This document shows positions 1-6,533 of a stretch of 7,940 bases of DNA, piece after piece. The notes under the pieces are model-generated. The model saw only the letters and a list, made by a program, of their open reading frames with translations. It was not told where the DNA came from and ran no database searches. The first letter of the stretch is position 1. Each line of letters opens with the position of its first letter. The stretch is taken from assembly GCA_016839955.1 (NCBI GenBank), contig JAEOTI010000771.1, forward strand, positions 1 to 7,940, read 5' to 3'. Made by a program: the position numbers and the translations under genes. The DNA is from Candidatus Hodarchaeota archaeon. Its GTDB lineage: Archaea > Asgardarchaeota > Heimdallarchaeia > Hodarchaeales > YT1-057.

Positions 1-44
1 AACTCTCTCCGTGTTGTTTTTTCATTAAGTTGCTTGATTTTCAT
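1..44 (-). CDS. Possible start of a further gene, cut by the window edge
   Basis: On the minus strand an ATG follows directly after the TAA of the methyltransferase, with no intervening base. The frame stays open for 14 codons to the window edge and reads MKIKQLNEKTTRRE. Direct stop-start abutment on the same strand is common in archaeal operons and would allow translational coupling. No Shine-Dalgarno sequence is visible in the last codons of the methyltransferase. The stretch is too short to assign a family, and an AT-rich open frame of this length can occur by chance. Confidence 0.4.
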   Translation of the reverse strand, partial: MKIKQLNEKTTRRE

Positions 45-914
45 TTAATAGATATTACTATTTTTAATAACATCAAATGGTACTTGGAAAATGTAACGGA
101 CACGCGTCCCAGCTTTAACTTCTATAATACGATAACGACCTTTGAATTCTTCCTTCAATGTTTCTATAATCCCTTTGAGAATTTTCTTATTCAGTAACAA
201 AAGAGAGACATATCCATTAGGTCTGAGAATAGTACAATTGCATATTTCATCTAATAGCTGAAGGGAAAATTCGTACCCTTTTTTACCTCCAATTAGCTCA
301 TCATAGGTTCCACCGAATCCTCTGTGAGTATTAGAAAACTCCATTGGTTTATCAATACTGTATTGTGGCGGATAAGAGATAATTCTATCAAAAATTCCCT
401 CTTGAATAACATTTTTGATGATTTTATTTTTAGGGGCTTTACAGACTTTAATTAAATGACCAAGATGATTTTTCTTAACATTTTTCTTTGCGTAATTAAA
501 ATTTAGTTCATTAACTTCAGTAGCAACAATTTTACAGTTCATTCTGGCCATCATCATCGCTAGTATGGCAGTTCCACCTGTACCAATTTCTAAAATATTT
601 AAATCGGGTTTTATCGACTTCTCAATAAAAAGAGAGCGAAGACAAACCGCTGGTATAAGTTGTCCTGGAGGAATGTCGATATTCAAGCTATATTTCAATC
701 TTAAAACTGTCTTATTGTATTCGATTAGTGCTTTTGAATCTCCAAGGTCAATTTTTCCATTTTTTAAGTAAGATAATAAACGAATATTTTCTCTTGCAGC
801 AATGTTGAGAGGAATGCAATGTTTCTCAAGACTAGTTTTCTCATATATTTCGAAATCATTTTTCTCTTTCAGTAATACTGCCTCCAATAATAACAGGGTT
901 TGAATGAAACTCAA
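45..914 (-). CDS. METTL16/RlmF-like SAM-dependent RNA (adenine-N6) methyltransferase
   Basis: This is a Rossmann-fold methyltransferase of 289 residues. The SAM-binding motif I is EIGTGGT at 109-115, and the acidic end of beta-2 is ATEVNELNFNYAKKNV at 131-146. The closest family I recognise is METTL16/RlmF (DUF890). Residues 74-92 (KYSLNIDIPPGQLIPAVCL) and the block at 131-160 follow human METTL16 closely, and GGTYDELIGG near 201-210 matches its post-catalytic loop. METTL16 makes m6A in U6 snRNA and MAT2A mRNA, and RlmF modifies 23S rRNA; an RNA target here is inferred. The catalytic NPPF motif is replaced by Y181-P-P-Q (SYPPQY, 180-185), so activity is uncertain. The start is TTG at 914: the in-frame codon just upstream is a stop, and the ATG at 922 reaches a stop after three codons. 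No Shine-Dalgarno site is visible. A later TTG at 887 is an alternative. Confidence 0.8.
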   Translation of the reverse strand: MSFIQTLLLLEAVLLKEKNDFEIYEKTSLEKHCIPLNIAARENIRLLSYLKNGKIDLGDSKALIEYNKTVLRLKYSLNIDIPPGQLIPAVCLRSLFIEKSIKPDLNILEIGTGGTAILAMMMARMNCKIVATEVNELNFNYAKKNVKKNHLGHLIKVCKAPKNKIIKNVIQEGIFDRIISYPPQYSIDKPMEFSNTHRGFGGTYDELIGGKKGYEFSLQLLDEICNCTILRPNGYVSLLLLNKKILKGIIETLKEEFKGRYRIIEVKAGTRVRYIFQVPFDVIKNSNIY

Positions 915-915
915 T

Positions 916-978
916 TAAACATGGATTAATTAAGGAGTAATTCACTTAAAATTAAAGCTCTTGAGTAGTAAACATGGA
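916..978 (+). repeat. Direct repeat TAAACATGGA, two copies
   Basis: The 10-mer TAAACATGGA occurs at 916-925 and again at 969-978, 53 bp apart start to start, both inside the divergent promoter region. The spacing is about five helical turns, so both copies face the same side of the DNA. One copy sits almost at the methyltransferase start. It may be a regulator site, but a repeat of this size could arise by chance. Confidence 0.3.
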
Positions 979-1089
979 ATTTTAAATAATTTCAAAAAAC
1001 TTGTTTAGAGATATAGATCATCTAATTAAAATACAAAATTAAAACTAAACAGAAAAGGCAAAAAAAGATCAATTTCTATAGCAACAATT

Positions 1090-1094
1090 GGAGG
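1090..1094 (+). promoter_or_regulatory. Shine-Dalgarno site GGAGG for the GTPase
   Basis: GGAGG lies 9 nt upstream of the GTG at 1104. It supports that non-ATG codon as the real start, and the encoded N-terminus leads straight into beta-1 of the GTPase fold. Confidence 0.7.
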
Positions 1095-1103
1095 CAACAC
1101 AGT

Positions 1104-1634
1104 GTGAAATACAACTTTATTTTTAAGCTCCTACTTCTTGGTGAACCTGCTGTTGGCAAAACAAGTCTAATTATTCGTTATGTAAAAGACACGTTCAAAT
1201 CAGATTATTTAACAACTCTAGGAGCTAATTTTTTAGTGAAGAATGTGGAGCTTCCTAACGGTTCTACTGTCTTATTACAAATATGGGACATTGCTGGGCA
1301 TGCAAGATTTGCTCGATACGCACATGCTTACTATGCTGGCGCATCGGGAGTTCTTTATGTATATGACGTCACAAGACCTGAAACTTTGAAGAAATTAGTT
1401 GAATGGCACAATGATGTTCAGGAACGGGCTCCGAAGAAGATACTTTCAGTAGTCATTGGTAACAAAAACGATCTTGATAATACTGTTCCTGATGCTGATA
1501 GAGACGCAATGGGTGCCCAATTAGAGTCTATTTCCTCCTTTTCTACTTCAGCAAAAGAAGGTGTGGGTGTAAATGACGCTTTTCATGCTTTTGCTGAAAA
1601 GTTAACAGAACAAGCTTCACCATCCAAAAAGTAA
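1104..1634 (+). CDS. Rab/Ras-like small GTPase
   Basis: This is a single-domain small GTPase of 176 residues, the normal size for Rab or Ras proteins, starting at GTG with a good Shine-Dalgarno site. All nucleotide-binding boxes are visible: G1 GEPAVGKTS (13-21), G2 threonine T38 in DYLTTLGANF, G3 WDIAGHARF (61-69), G4 GNKNDL (119-124) and G5 TSAKEG (148-153). Two things are odd. The switch-II glutamine that positions the hydrolytic water (Ras Q61) is H66, and the following glutamate is alanine. The protein also contains no cysteine at all and ends in ASPSKK, so it cannot be prenylated or palmitoylated as eukaryotic Rabs are. Asgard archaea carry many such GTPases; bacteria have some too, for example MglA- and Roc-type proteins. 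Its partner proteins are unknown. It stands alone on the plus strand, convergent with hyuB. Confidence 0.93.
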   Translation: MKYNFIFKLLLLGEPAVGKTSLIIRYVKDTFKSDYLTTLGANFLVKNVELPNGSTVLLQIWDIAGHARFARYAHAYYAGASGVLYVYDVTRPETLKKLVEWHNDVQERAPKKILSVVIGNKNDLDNTVPDADRDAMGAQLESISSFSTSAKEGVGVNDAFHAFAEKLTEQASPSKK

Positions 1635-1635
1635 T

Positions 1636-3213
1636 CTATTTGTCTAATTTGCCCAAACCACCTCCACCAGGACTTTGAATACAAATTACACTATTCTTAG
1701 GACAAGTAAGAGTTATTCGTGATGGAAGTTCTTCAATTATACGATCCTCTGTTTCCATCCAATTTCGTCCTTTTTTTCCGTCTTGTCCACCTTTTAATCC
1801 CCATGGGGCTGTTGTTCGCCGATCCGATTGTATTGATACAGTACTTTCATTAAGTAAAATTATTTCTCTTCTAAGGCCCATTCCTCCATGATATTTTCCT
1901 TTACCTTCAGTCCCTTCAGCTTGAGAATATGCTCTAATTCTCAACGGATATGTGATTTCGAGACTTTCAATGGGTGTATTTGCTGTGTTTGTCATATGAG
2001 TATGGCAAGTGAATCCATTTTTAGTAGAACGAGCCCCCATTCCCCCTGCAATTGTTTCGTAATAAGTAAATGGTTCATCTTGATAATCTCTTGTGTTTGT
2101 ACCTCCTATTGTTAGGTTATTCATTGTTCCCTGACTTGCAGCGGGTATCCAATCAACTATTTGCGTTAAAGCACCAAATAGGCAGTCTACAATTCTTTGA
2201 CTTGTCTCAACATTGCCTGCACTCACAGCTGCAGCCCATTTCGGGTTCAGGAGGGATCCAGAGGGAGGTTTCTTGACAATAATTGGTTTATAGCAACCAT
2301 AATTAGTAATAACATCTAAATTGTGGACTAAACATCGGAACACATAATAAACAGCTGATAGAGTTACTGCAAATGGAGCGTTGATATTAGCTTTTACTTG
2401 TTGAGAAGTCCCGTTAAACGAAATACATGCTTTTCCATTTTTTATCTCTACCTGGCAACAAATCTTGATTTTTGGGCCATTTGGCAACAAAGGATCCATA
2501 AAATCCTCAAATTCATATGTTCCATTTGGGTATTGTCGGAGAGTATTTTCCATTGTTCTACAAGAGATTTTAGCTAATTCAGAAGTAGCACAATTTATAT
2601 TTTCTAGACCAATTGAGTAAATCAGGTTATTCATTCTTGAAATTCCAGTTTTCAAACCTGCAGTTTGAGCCCTTAAATCTCCTCTTCGTTCTTTAATGGT
2701 TCTTACGTTCGCTAATACTAGCTTCATGACGTCTTGGTTTTCTTTCCATTCTCTATAGAGCATAACTGGTGGAATAACGAGCCCTTCTTGAAAAATTTCT
2801 GTACTAAGTCCAGGCATGGATCCTGGGTAACTCCCACCGACATCTGCATGATGTGCACGATTACTTACAAAGAATTCAACCTGATCATCGATAACTAAAG
2901 GTGCAATCAGAGTGATATCTGGAAGGTGAGTTCCTCCCTGCCATGGATCATTTAATGCTATAACATCTCCATTATTGAAATTCGTTCCATATTCCTGAAT
3001 TGCTTCTTGAACCGAGAGAGGCATAGATGCTAAATGAACCGGTATATGCTCTGCTTGAGCAATTAAACGAGCTTGTGAATCGAAAATCGCAGTGGAAAAA
3101 TCTAAACGTTCTTTAATATTAGGACTGTACGCTGTTCTTCTTAAAATGACGCCCGTCTCTTCAGCTACTGATTCTAGTAGCTTTTGTATTATGGTAAGTT
3201 CCGTTGGGTTCAT
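1636..3213 (-). CDS. hyuB: Hydantoinase/oxoprolinase subunit B (HyuB family)
   Basis: This is a full-length HyuB-type subunit of 525 residues; the family usually has about 510-580. Numbered from the chosen ATG, family hallmarks are SPNIKERLDFSTAIFD (30-45), NDPWQGGTHLPDI (88-100), NRAHHADVGG (118-127, whose histidines and aspartate are likely metal ligands), ETIAGGMGAR (386-395), SDRRTTAPWGLKGG (463-476) and the C-terminal SPGGGGLG (514-521). With HyuA it would form an ATP-dependent enzyme. Relatives cleave N-methylhydantoin, hydantoin, 5-oxoproline or caprolactam, or carboxylate acetone or acetophenone. No acetone carboxylase gamma subunit is nearby. I chose ATG at 3213 over TTG at 3222 because MNPTELTIIQKLLESVAEE is the typical family N-terminus. 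The gene lies 23 bp after hyuA and should be co-transcribed with it. Its stop is one base from the stop of the convergent GTPase. Confidence 0.93.
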   Translation of the reverse strand: MNPTELTIIQKLLESVAEETGVILRRTAYSPNIKERLDFSTAIFDSQARLIAQAEHIPVHLASMPLSVQEAIQEYGTNFNNGDVIALNDPWQGGTHLPDITLIAPLVIDDQVEFFVSNRAHHADVGGSYPGSMPGLSTEIFQEGLVIPPVMLYREWKENQDVMKLVLANVRTIKERRGDLRAQTAGLKTGISRMNNLIYSIGLENINCATSELAKISCRTMENTLRQYPNGTYEFEDFMDPLLPNGPKIKICCQVEIKNGKACISFNGTSQQVKANINAPFAVTLSAVYYVFRCLVHNLDVITNYGCYKPIIVKKPPSGSLLNPKWAAAVSAGNVETSQRIVDCLFGALTQIVDWIPAASQGTMNNLTIGGTNTRDYQDEPFTYYETIAGGMGARSTKNGFTCHTHMTNTANTPIESLEITYPLRIRAYSQAEGTEGKGKYHGGMGLRREIILLNESTVSIQSDRRTTAPWGLKGGQDGKKGRNWMETEDRIIEELPSRITLTCPKNSVICIQSPGGGGLGKLDK

Positions 3214-3236
3214 AGAATTCAACCAATGAAAGATAA

Positions 3237-5309
3237 TTATTCAATATGTTTCAGGATCAAACAACCAGTGGGGTCACATTCAGCAACCCAACCAGGTAGA
3301 ACAACAGAAGTTGAATCTGGTTGCTCAATTATTGCTGGACCTTGTATTAAATTGCCAACTTTGAGTTGTTGTCTAAGAAAAATATCAGTTTCTATCCAAT
3401 CCTCAAATAATACGCTTCTTTGAGTTAATAGCGCCTCATCACTATTTCTATTACCTTCCTCGGGTTTTTGAAACTGAGGAACTGTTTGTTTGGACATTCC
3501 AATGACACGAATGTTAACAATTTCAACAAGGGATTCATGAGTTCTAAATCCATAAATTTTGTAATGCTCACTTTCAAACATTTCCCGAATAATTTGGGTT
3601 CTTTGAGTTTTATAAAGCTTCTTTTGAGGAAAACTCAAATTAAGTTCATAAGATTGGCCTTTATACCTGCAGTCAATTTCCCACAGTATCTTAGTGTTAA
3701 TCCTAGATATTCCTTCAAGTTGTAAGAATTCAACTACCTTTGACTCAAGCATTTTATATTCGTGAAATAATTCTTTAATTGTAATATCCTTAGTAAACTT
3801 CAGAATAGATTTCATTTCAGATCTTCTATGATCTGCCGTTAATAAACCAACTGAACTCCAAACACCAGGGTATGGTGGTATAACGACAATTTTTATGTTT
3901 GCTAAGGAGGCAACAGAACATACATGCGTTGGTCCGGCACCACCAAACGACGCTATTATACATTGTCTTGGATCATGACCTCTTTCTAAAGATACTTTCC
4001 TGACAGCCGTAACAACGTTTGTATCTGCGATTGTCAATATACCATTAATACACTCATCTATAGAGATCTTTAATTGATCAGCAAGTGCTTCAATAACGAC
4101 CTTTGCTTGCTCAGTAAATATATCAATTGTACCTCCACAAAAATTCTTAGGATTTAATCTTCCAGCGAGTAGATCTGCATCAGTAACGGTTGGATCTGTT
4201 CCTCCTTGTCCATAGCACGCTGGACCTGGACTTGCTCCTGCACTAAGTGGTCCAACTTGAAATAAGCCATTTTTACCTATATGTGCAATAGAACCTCCCC
4301 CCGCACCAACAGTAACTACATCAACAGAGGGAATAGAAAGGGGAAGATCTGAGATCTTACAGTCTCGCGTATATATAGCATTACCATTCAATATCAAAGA
4401 AACATCGGTACTTGTTCCACCTATATCCAATGAGACTATTTTAGATGTATCTAAGTTATTTTGAGGTGATCCAGCTAACATTCGTTGTATTAAGACACCT
4501 CCGAGTACTCCTCCTGCGAGGCCAGAAAGGATTATTTCAGCTGCTCGCTCAGTGGCATGTGAAAATGATACAATTCCTCCATCTCCCTTCATAATTCGAA
4601 TTTCTTCAAATTCTTTTTGAAAGAAGGCATTTGTTCGATTGATGAATCTTTTTAGATAATTTTTCATTATTGGTTTAACATATGCGTCAAGAAGTATGGT
4701 AGATGTTCGTTCGTACTCCTTAAAAACAGGTAGTACTCGACTAGAACGTGAGATAGCAAGATCTGGTTTGTATTGAGAGAGCAATTTCTCAATTTGTATT
4801 TCATGGATTGGTTGTTGAAATGAAAAAATGAGACAAATGGCAACTGATTCAACATGATCAGGGATAGATTTTACAGTATTTTTAATATCTATGTGATTAA
4901 TTGGCTCTATGATCCTTCCATCAGCTCCAACCCTTTCAGCTATTTCAAAACGGAGGTTACGGGGAGCTAAAGGATTAATAGGATCTTCATTTAAATCATA
5001 TAAACATCTTCGAGTCTGTCGTCCTATTTCAATAACATCTTTGAACCCTTTAGTTGTTATTAGGGCAGTAGTGGCGCCTTTTCGTTCAAGTACAGCATTT
5101 GTGGCTACTGTTGACCCATGAATAAGGATATCTAAATCTGGAGTTTTCCCAATAAATTGATCTTTAAGTTGGACTAGGGCATTTTGCACTCCTATGGATT
5201 GGTCCTTGGGAGTACTGGGAACTTTAAGAATCGTAATGGCTCCAGATGGCGAAATAAATGTGAGATCAGAGAATGTACCACCAACGTCTACACCAATAAC
5301 GGATGTCAT
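3237..5309 (-). CDS. hyuA: Hydantoinase/oxoprolinase subunit A (HyuA family), ATP-binding
   Basis: This is a complete HyuA-type subunit of 690 residues with the ASKHA (actin/Hsp70/sugar kinase) fold that binds and cleaves ATP. The N-terminal domain (about 4-185) has the phosphate loop GVDVGGTFSDL (6-16) and HGSTVATNAVLERKGA (64-79). The central domain (about 205-495) has a second phosphate loop, SLDIGGTSTDVSLI (293-306), then GAGGGSIAHI (335-344), GPLSAGASPGPACYGQGG (353-370) and SFGGAGPTHV (454-463). The C-terminal domain (about 505-685) contains RYKGQSYEL (548-556) and GPAIIEQPDSTSVVLPGW (657-674). HyuA phosphorylates or activates the substrate that HyuB then processes. ATG at 5309 gives the canonical MTSVIGVDVGGTF start. 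No residue essential to the fold looks damaged. It precedes hyuB and follows a TauE/SafE permease by 72 bp. Hydantoin, lactam, oxoproline and ketone-carboxylase substrates all remain possible. Confidence 0.94.
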   Translation of the reverse strand: MTSVIGVDVGGTFSDLTFISPSGAITILKVPSTPKDQSIGVQNALVQLKDQFIGKTPDLDILIHGSTVATNAVLERKGATTALITTKGFKDVIEIGRQTRRCLYDLNEDPINPLAPRNLRFEIAERVGADGRIIEPINHIDIKNTVKSIPDHVESVAICLIFSFQQPIHEIQIEKLLSQYKPDLAISRSSRVLPVFKEYERTSTILLDAYVKPIMKNYLKRFINRTNAFFQKEFEEIRIMKGDGGIVSFSHATERAAEIILSGLAGGVLGGVLIQRMLAGSPQNNLDTSKIVSLDIGGTSTDVSLILNGNAIYTRDCKISDLPLSIPSVDVVTVGAGGGSIAHIGKNGLFQVGPLSAGASPGPACYGQGGTDPTVTDADLLAGRLNPKNFCGGTIDIFTEQAKVVIEALADQLKISIDECINGILTIADTNVVTAVRKVSLERGHDPRQCIIASFGGAGPTHVCSVASLANIKIVVIPPYPGVWSSVGLLTADHRRSEMKSILKFTKDITIKELFHEYKMLESKVVEFLQLEGISRINTKILWEIDCRYKGQSYELNLSFPQKKLYKTQRTQIIREMFESEHYKIYGFRTHESLVEIVNIRVIGMSKQTVPQFQKPEEGNRNSDEALLTQRSVLFEDWIETDIFLRQQLKVGNLIQGPAIIEQPDSTSVVLPGWVAECDPTGCLILKHIE

Positions 5310-5330
5310 CTCATAATTTGGCTCATTAAG

Positions 5331-5350
5331 ATCTTTAATTAGAATTTCCC
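5331..5350 (-). promoter_or_regulatory. Candidate BRE/TATA promoter for hyuAB
   Basis: On the minus strand the gap between the permease and hyuA contains GGGAAATTCTAATTAAAGAT. This reads as a BRE-like GGGAAAT followed by a TATA-like TAATTAAA. A TATA box centred near 5338 would start transcription around 5312, nearly at the ATG (5309), giving a leaderless mRNA. That would fit the absence of a clear Shine-Dalgarno site before hyuA. It suggests hyuAB can be transcribed apart from the upstream permease. Confidence 0.33.
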
Positions 5351-5381
5351 AAAAATCTGGTTCAAATGATTTTTGATTATT

Positions 5382-6203
5382 TCAAAATATACCCAATCCT
5401 GCAATAATCATTCGAACTAAAACAATAATGAGCAAACCACCAAATATCTGTTGTAATTGTTCCGCAGGGATTTTACGAGCAAATTTAGCTCCAATTTGAG
5501 CTCCAAAAACGATTCCCAATATCATCCAAGGTACAAAGTCCCAAGCTACACCTTTATCCCAGATCTTGACCGAAACTCCTGCAATCGAAGTGAAGATCAT
5601 AACAAAAGCTGAGGTTCCAACAGCAAAGTGCATTGGTAAACCAATTACGAGCGCTAATGTAGGAACAGCAACTGCCCCTCCACCGATTCCAAGCAAACCT
5701 GAAGCAAATCCAGCAATAAAACCAAGAATTAGTCCAAAAGTATATTGTTGCTGCGATATAGAAGGTAATTGTTCTAAAATGTCATCTTGTAATTGTATTA
5801 GATTGTCATTTTCGGTATGTCGCCTTTTCTTCGGTCTTAAAATCATCTTTGCAGCAATAGGCATCATAAATAGACCGAACACTAATTGTAATATTGCTTC
5901 TTCTAACATAGATCCAATAATTGCACCGAGAATCGCACCTGGAATAGTTACAGTAGCATAAATCAAACCAAGCTTGTAATGAATTCGTTTTTGCCGAAAA
6001 TAAGCAAAACTACTTGATAAAGCAGTAAATATAATAACCACTAAGGAAGTTCCCGTGGCTTTTTTCATTGGCAATTCAAAACCTAGATTCAATATAGGGA
6101 CCATTAAAATGCCCCCGCCAATACCGAGCATCGCTGCAATGATTCCGATTCCAAAAGCTATTATTGTAATAAAAAGTGCTTCTAAAGGGTCCAAGATTAT
6201 CAA
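5382..6203 (-). CDS. TauE/SafE family membrane permease
   Basis: This is a 273-residue integral membrane protein with about eight predicted helices and the internal duplication typical of TauE/SafE (DUF81) transporters. The first repeat has AAMLGIGGGILMVPIL (23-38) followed by KKATGTSLVVIIFT (47-60). The second has SGLLGIGGGAVAVPTL (168-183) followed by HFAVGTSAFVMIFT (192-205). A charged loop at 123-150 (PKKRRHTENDN onward) joins the halves. Family members move sulfite, sulfoacetate, taurine-derived or other organic anions; the substrate cannot be read here. The start is probably TTG at 6203, since a stop lies three codons upstream and no ATG precedes the first helix. It lies 33 bp after the YhbY-like gene and 72 bp before hyuA on the same strand, so it may serve the hydantoinase pathway. 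Confidence 0.88.
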   Translation of the reverse strand: MIILDPLEALFITIIAFGIGIIAAMLGIGGGILMVPILNLGFELPMKKATGTSLVVIIFTALSSSFAYFRQKRIHYKLGLIYATVTIPGAILGAIIGSMLEEAILQLVFGLFMMPIAAKMILRPKKRRHTENDNLIQLQDDILEQLPSISQQQYTFGLILGFIAGFASGLLGIGGGAVAVPTLALVIGLPMHFAVGTSAFVMIFTSIAGVSVKIWDKGVAWDFVPWMILGIVFGAQIGAKFARKIPAEQLQQIFGGLLIIVLVRMIIAGLGIF

Positions 6204-6236
6204 ACCAACTCAATCAATCGTTTTGGGGAGAAAATA

Positions 6237-6482
6237 TTAGTCAGATTGGATGAATATTACTGAATTTCCTACCTTCTTTGTAATTTTTCCGTTTGATTGC
6301 TGTTCGAGTTGTTTAAGAGTTTCTTCAACATTTTCCACTGATTTAAGAATACGAACTTTGACAACCTTCTTCTTATTTAACTGGTCATTGAGTTCTCGAA
6401 TGAGATCTTCTGTAGCTCCGAGTTTACCAATGTTAAGACTTGCAGCAGAATGTAGTAGTCTATTAATTAATTTTCGTTCCAT
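6237..6482 (-). CDS. YhbY/CRM-domain RNA-binding protein
   Basis: This 81-residue protein is essentially one CRM (CRS1-YhbY) domain. The signature GxxG loop is G19-K-L-G22 in LNIGKLGATEDLI, followed by a helix (LIRELNDQLNKKK) and the beta-strand VVKVRIL (40-46), which corresponds to the family's ELIKVKhL. The end (GKITKKVGNSVIFIQ) matches the last strands of archaeal homologues. Bacterial YhbY associates with pre-50S ribosomal particles and plant CRM proteins act in group II intron splicing; a ribosome-assembly or general RNA-binding role is inferred. ATG at 6482 is the start and has no good Shine-Dalgarno site. It lies 41 bp after the disulfide oxidoreductase, and the gap contains two hairpins and a T9 tract. 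Confidence 0.88.
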   Translation of the reverse strand: MERKLINRLLHSAASLNIGKLGATEDLIRELNDQLNKKKVVKVRILKSVENVEETLKQLEQQSNGKITKKVGNSVIFIQSD

Positions 6483-6499
6483 TTCAAGACCACTTGAAA
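6482..6499 (-). promoter_or_regulatory. Hairpin abutting the YhbY start codon
   Basis: On the minus strand TTTCAAG-TGGT-CTTGAAA forms a 7-bp stem with a 4-nt loop. Its last paired base is the A of the ATG (6482). The only purine-rich bases near ribosome-binding distance fall in the loop. If it forms in the mRNA, it would partly mask translation initiation. Its 5' arm shares three bases with the preceding T9 tract, so it competes with or follows the upstream terminator-like element. Confidence 0.5.
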
Positions 6500-6533
6500 A
6501 AAAAAGGAATTGATAGGTTAAATTTAACCTATC
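6497..6533 (-). terminator. Perfect 22-nt palindrome plus T9 tract after the disulfide oxidoreductase
   Basis: Positions 6512-6533 are a perfect palindrome with 11-bp arms (GATAGGTTAAA and its complement), folding as about 9 bp with an AATT loop. Reading on the minus strand it is followed by 6 nt and then nine Ts (6505-6497). Hairpin plus T-run resembles an intrinsic terminator, and archaeal RNA polymerase terminates at T-runs. The left arm includes the last codons of the disulfide oxidoreductase, and its TAA (6526-6524) is inside the palindrome. The palindrome could instead be a dimeric protein-binding site. Confidence 0.6.

Larger units (their letters stand above)
915..1103. promoter_or_regulatory. 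Divergent intergenic region between methyltransferase and GTPase
   Basis: These 189 bp should hold both promoters. Toward the methyltransferase, a TTTAATTTTAA stretch (about 943-953, read on the minus strand) lies where an archaeal TATA box would give a transcript with a very short leader. Toward the GTPase, TTTAAATAAT (981-990) and TTAAAATA (about 1026-1033) are TATA-like, and the latter would give a leader of about 45 nt. The DNA is so AT-rich that these calls are weak. A 10-bp direct repeat is listed separately. Confidence 0.35.

Noticed and set aside
3214..3222. TTG at 3222 as the hyuB start
   Set aside because: It adds only three residues (MNS) before an ATG that gives the standard family N-terminus, and it has no better ribosome-binding site.
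1636..5309. Acetone or acetophenone carboxylase as the identity of HyuAB
   Set aside because: The A and B subunits belong to the same superfamily, but no gamma or other extra subunit is nearby and nothing specific to the carboxylases was recognised. The general hydantoinase/oxoprolinase call is safer.
5367..5384. Short inverted repeat (TCAAA ... TTTGA) after the permease stop as a terminator
   Set aside because: The stem is only 5 bp of A/T-rich sequence with no T-run in the right place; too weak to call.
5566..5961. Open frame of 131 codons antisense to the permease
   Set aside because: It mirrors the codon structure of a clear TauE/SafE gene, is rich in Pro, Ile and Ala as expected for the complement of membrane helices, and shows no family motif.
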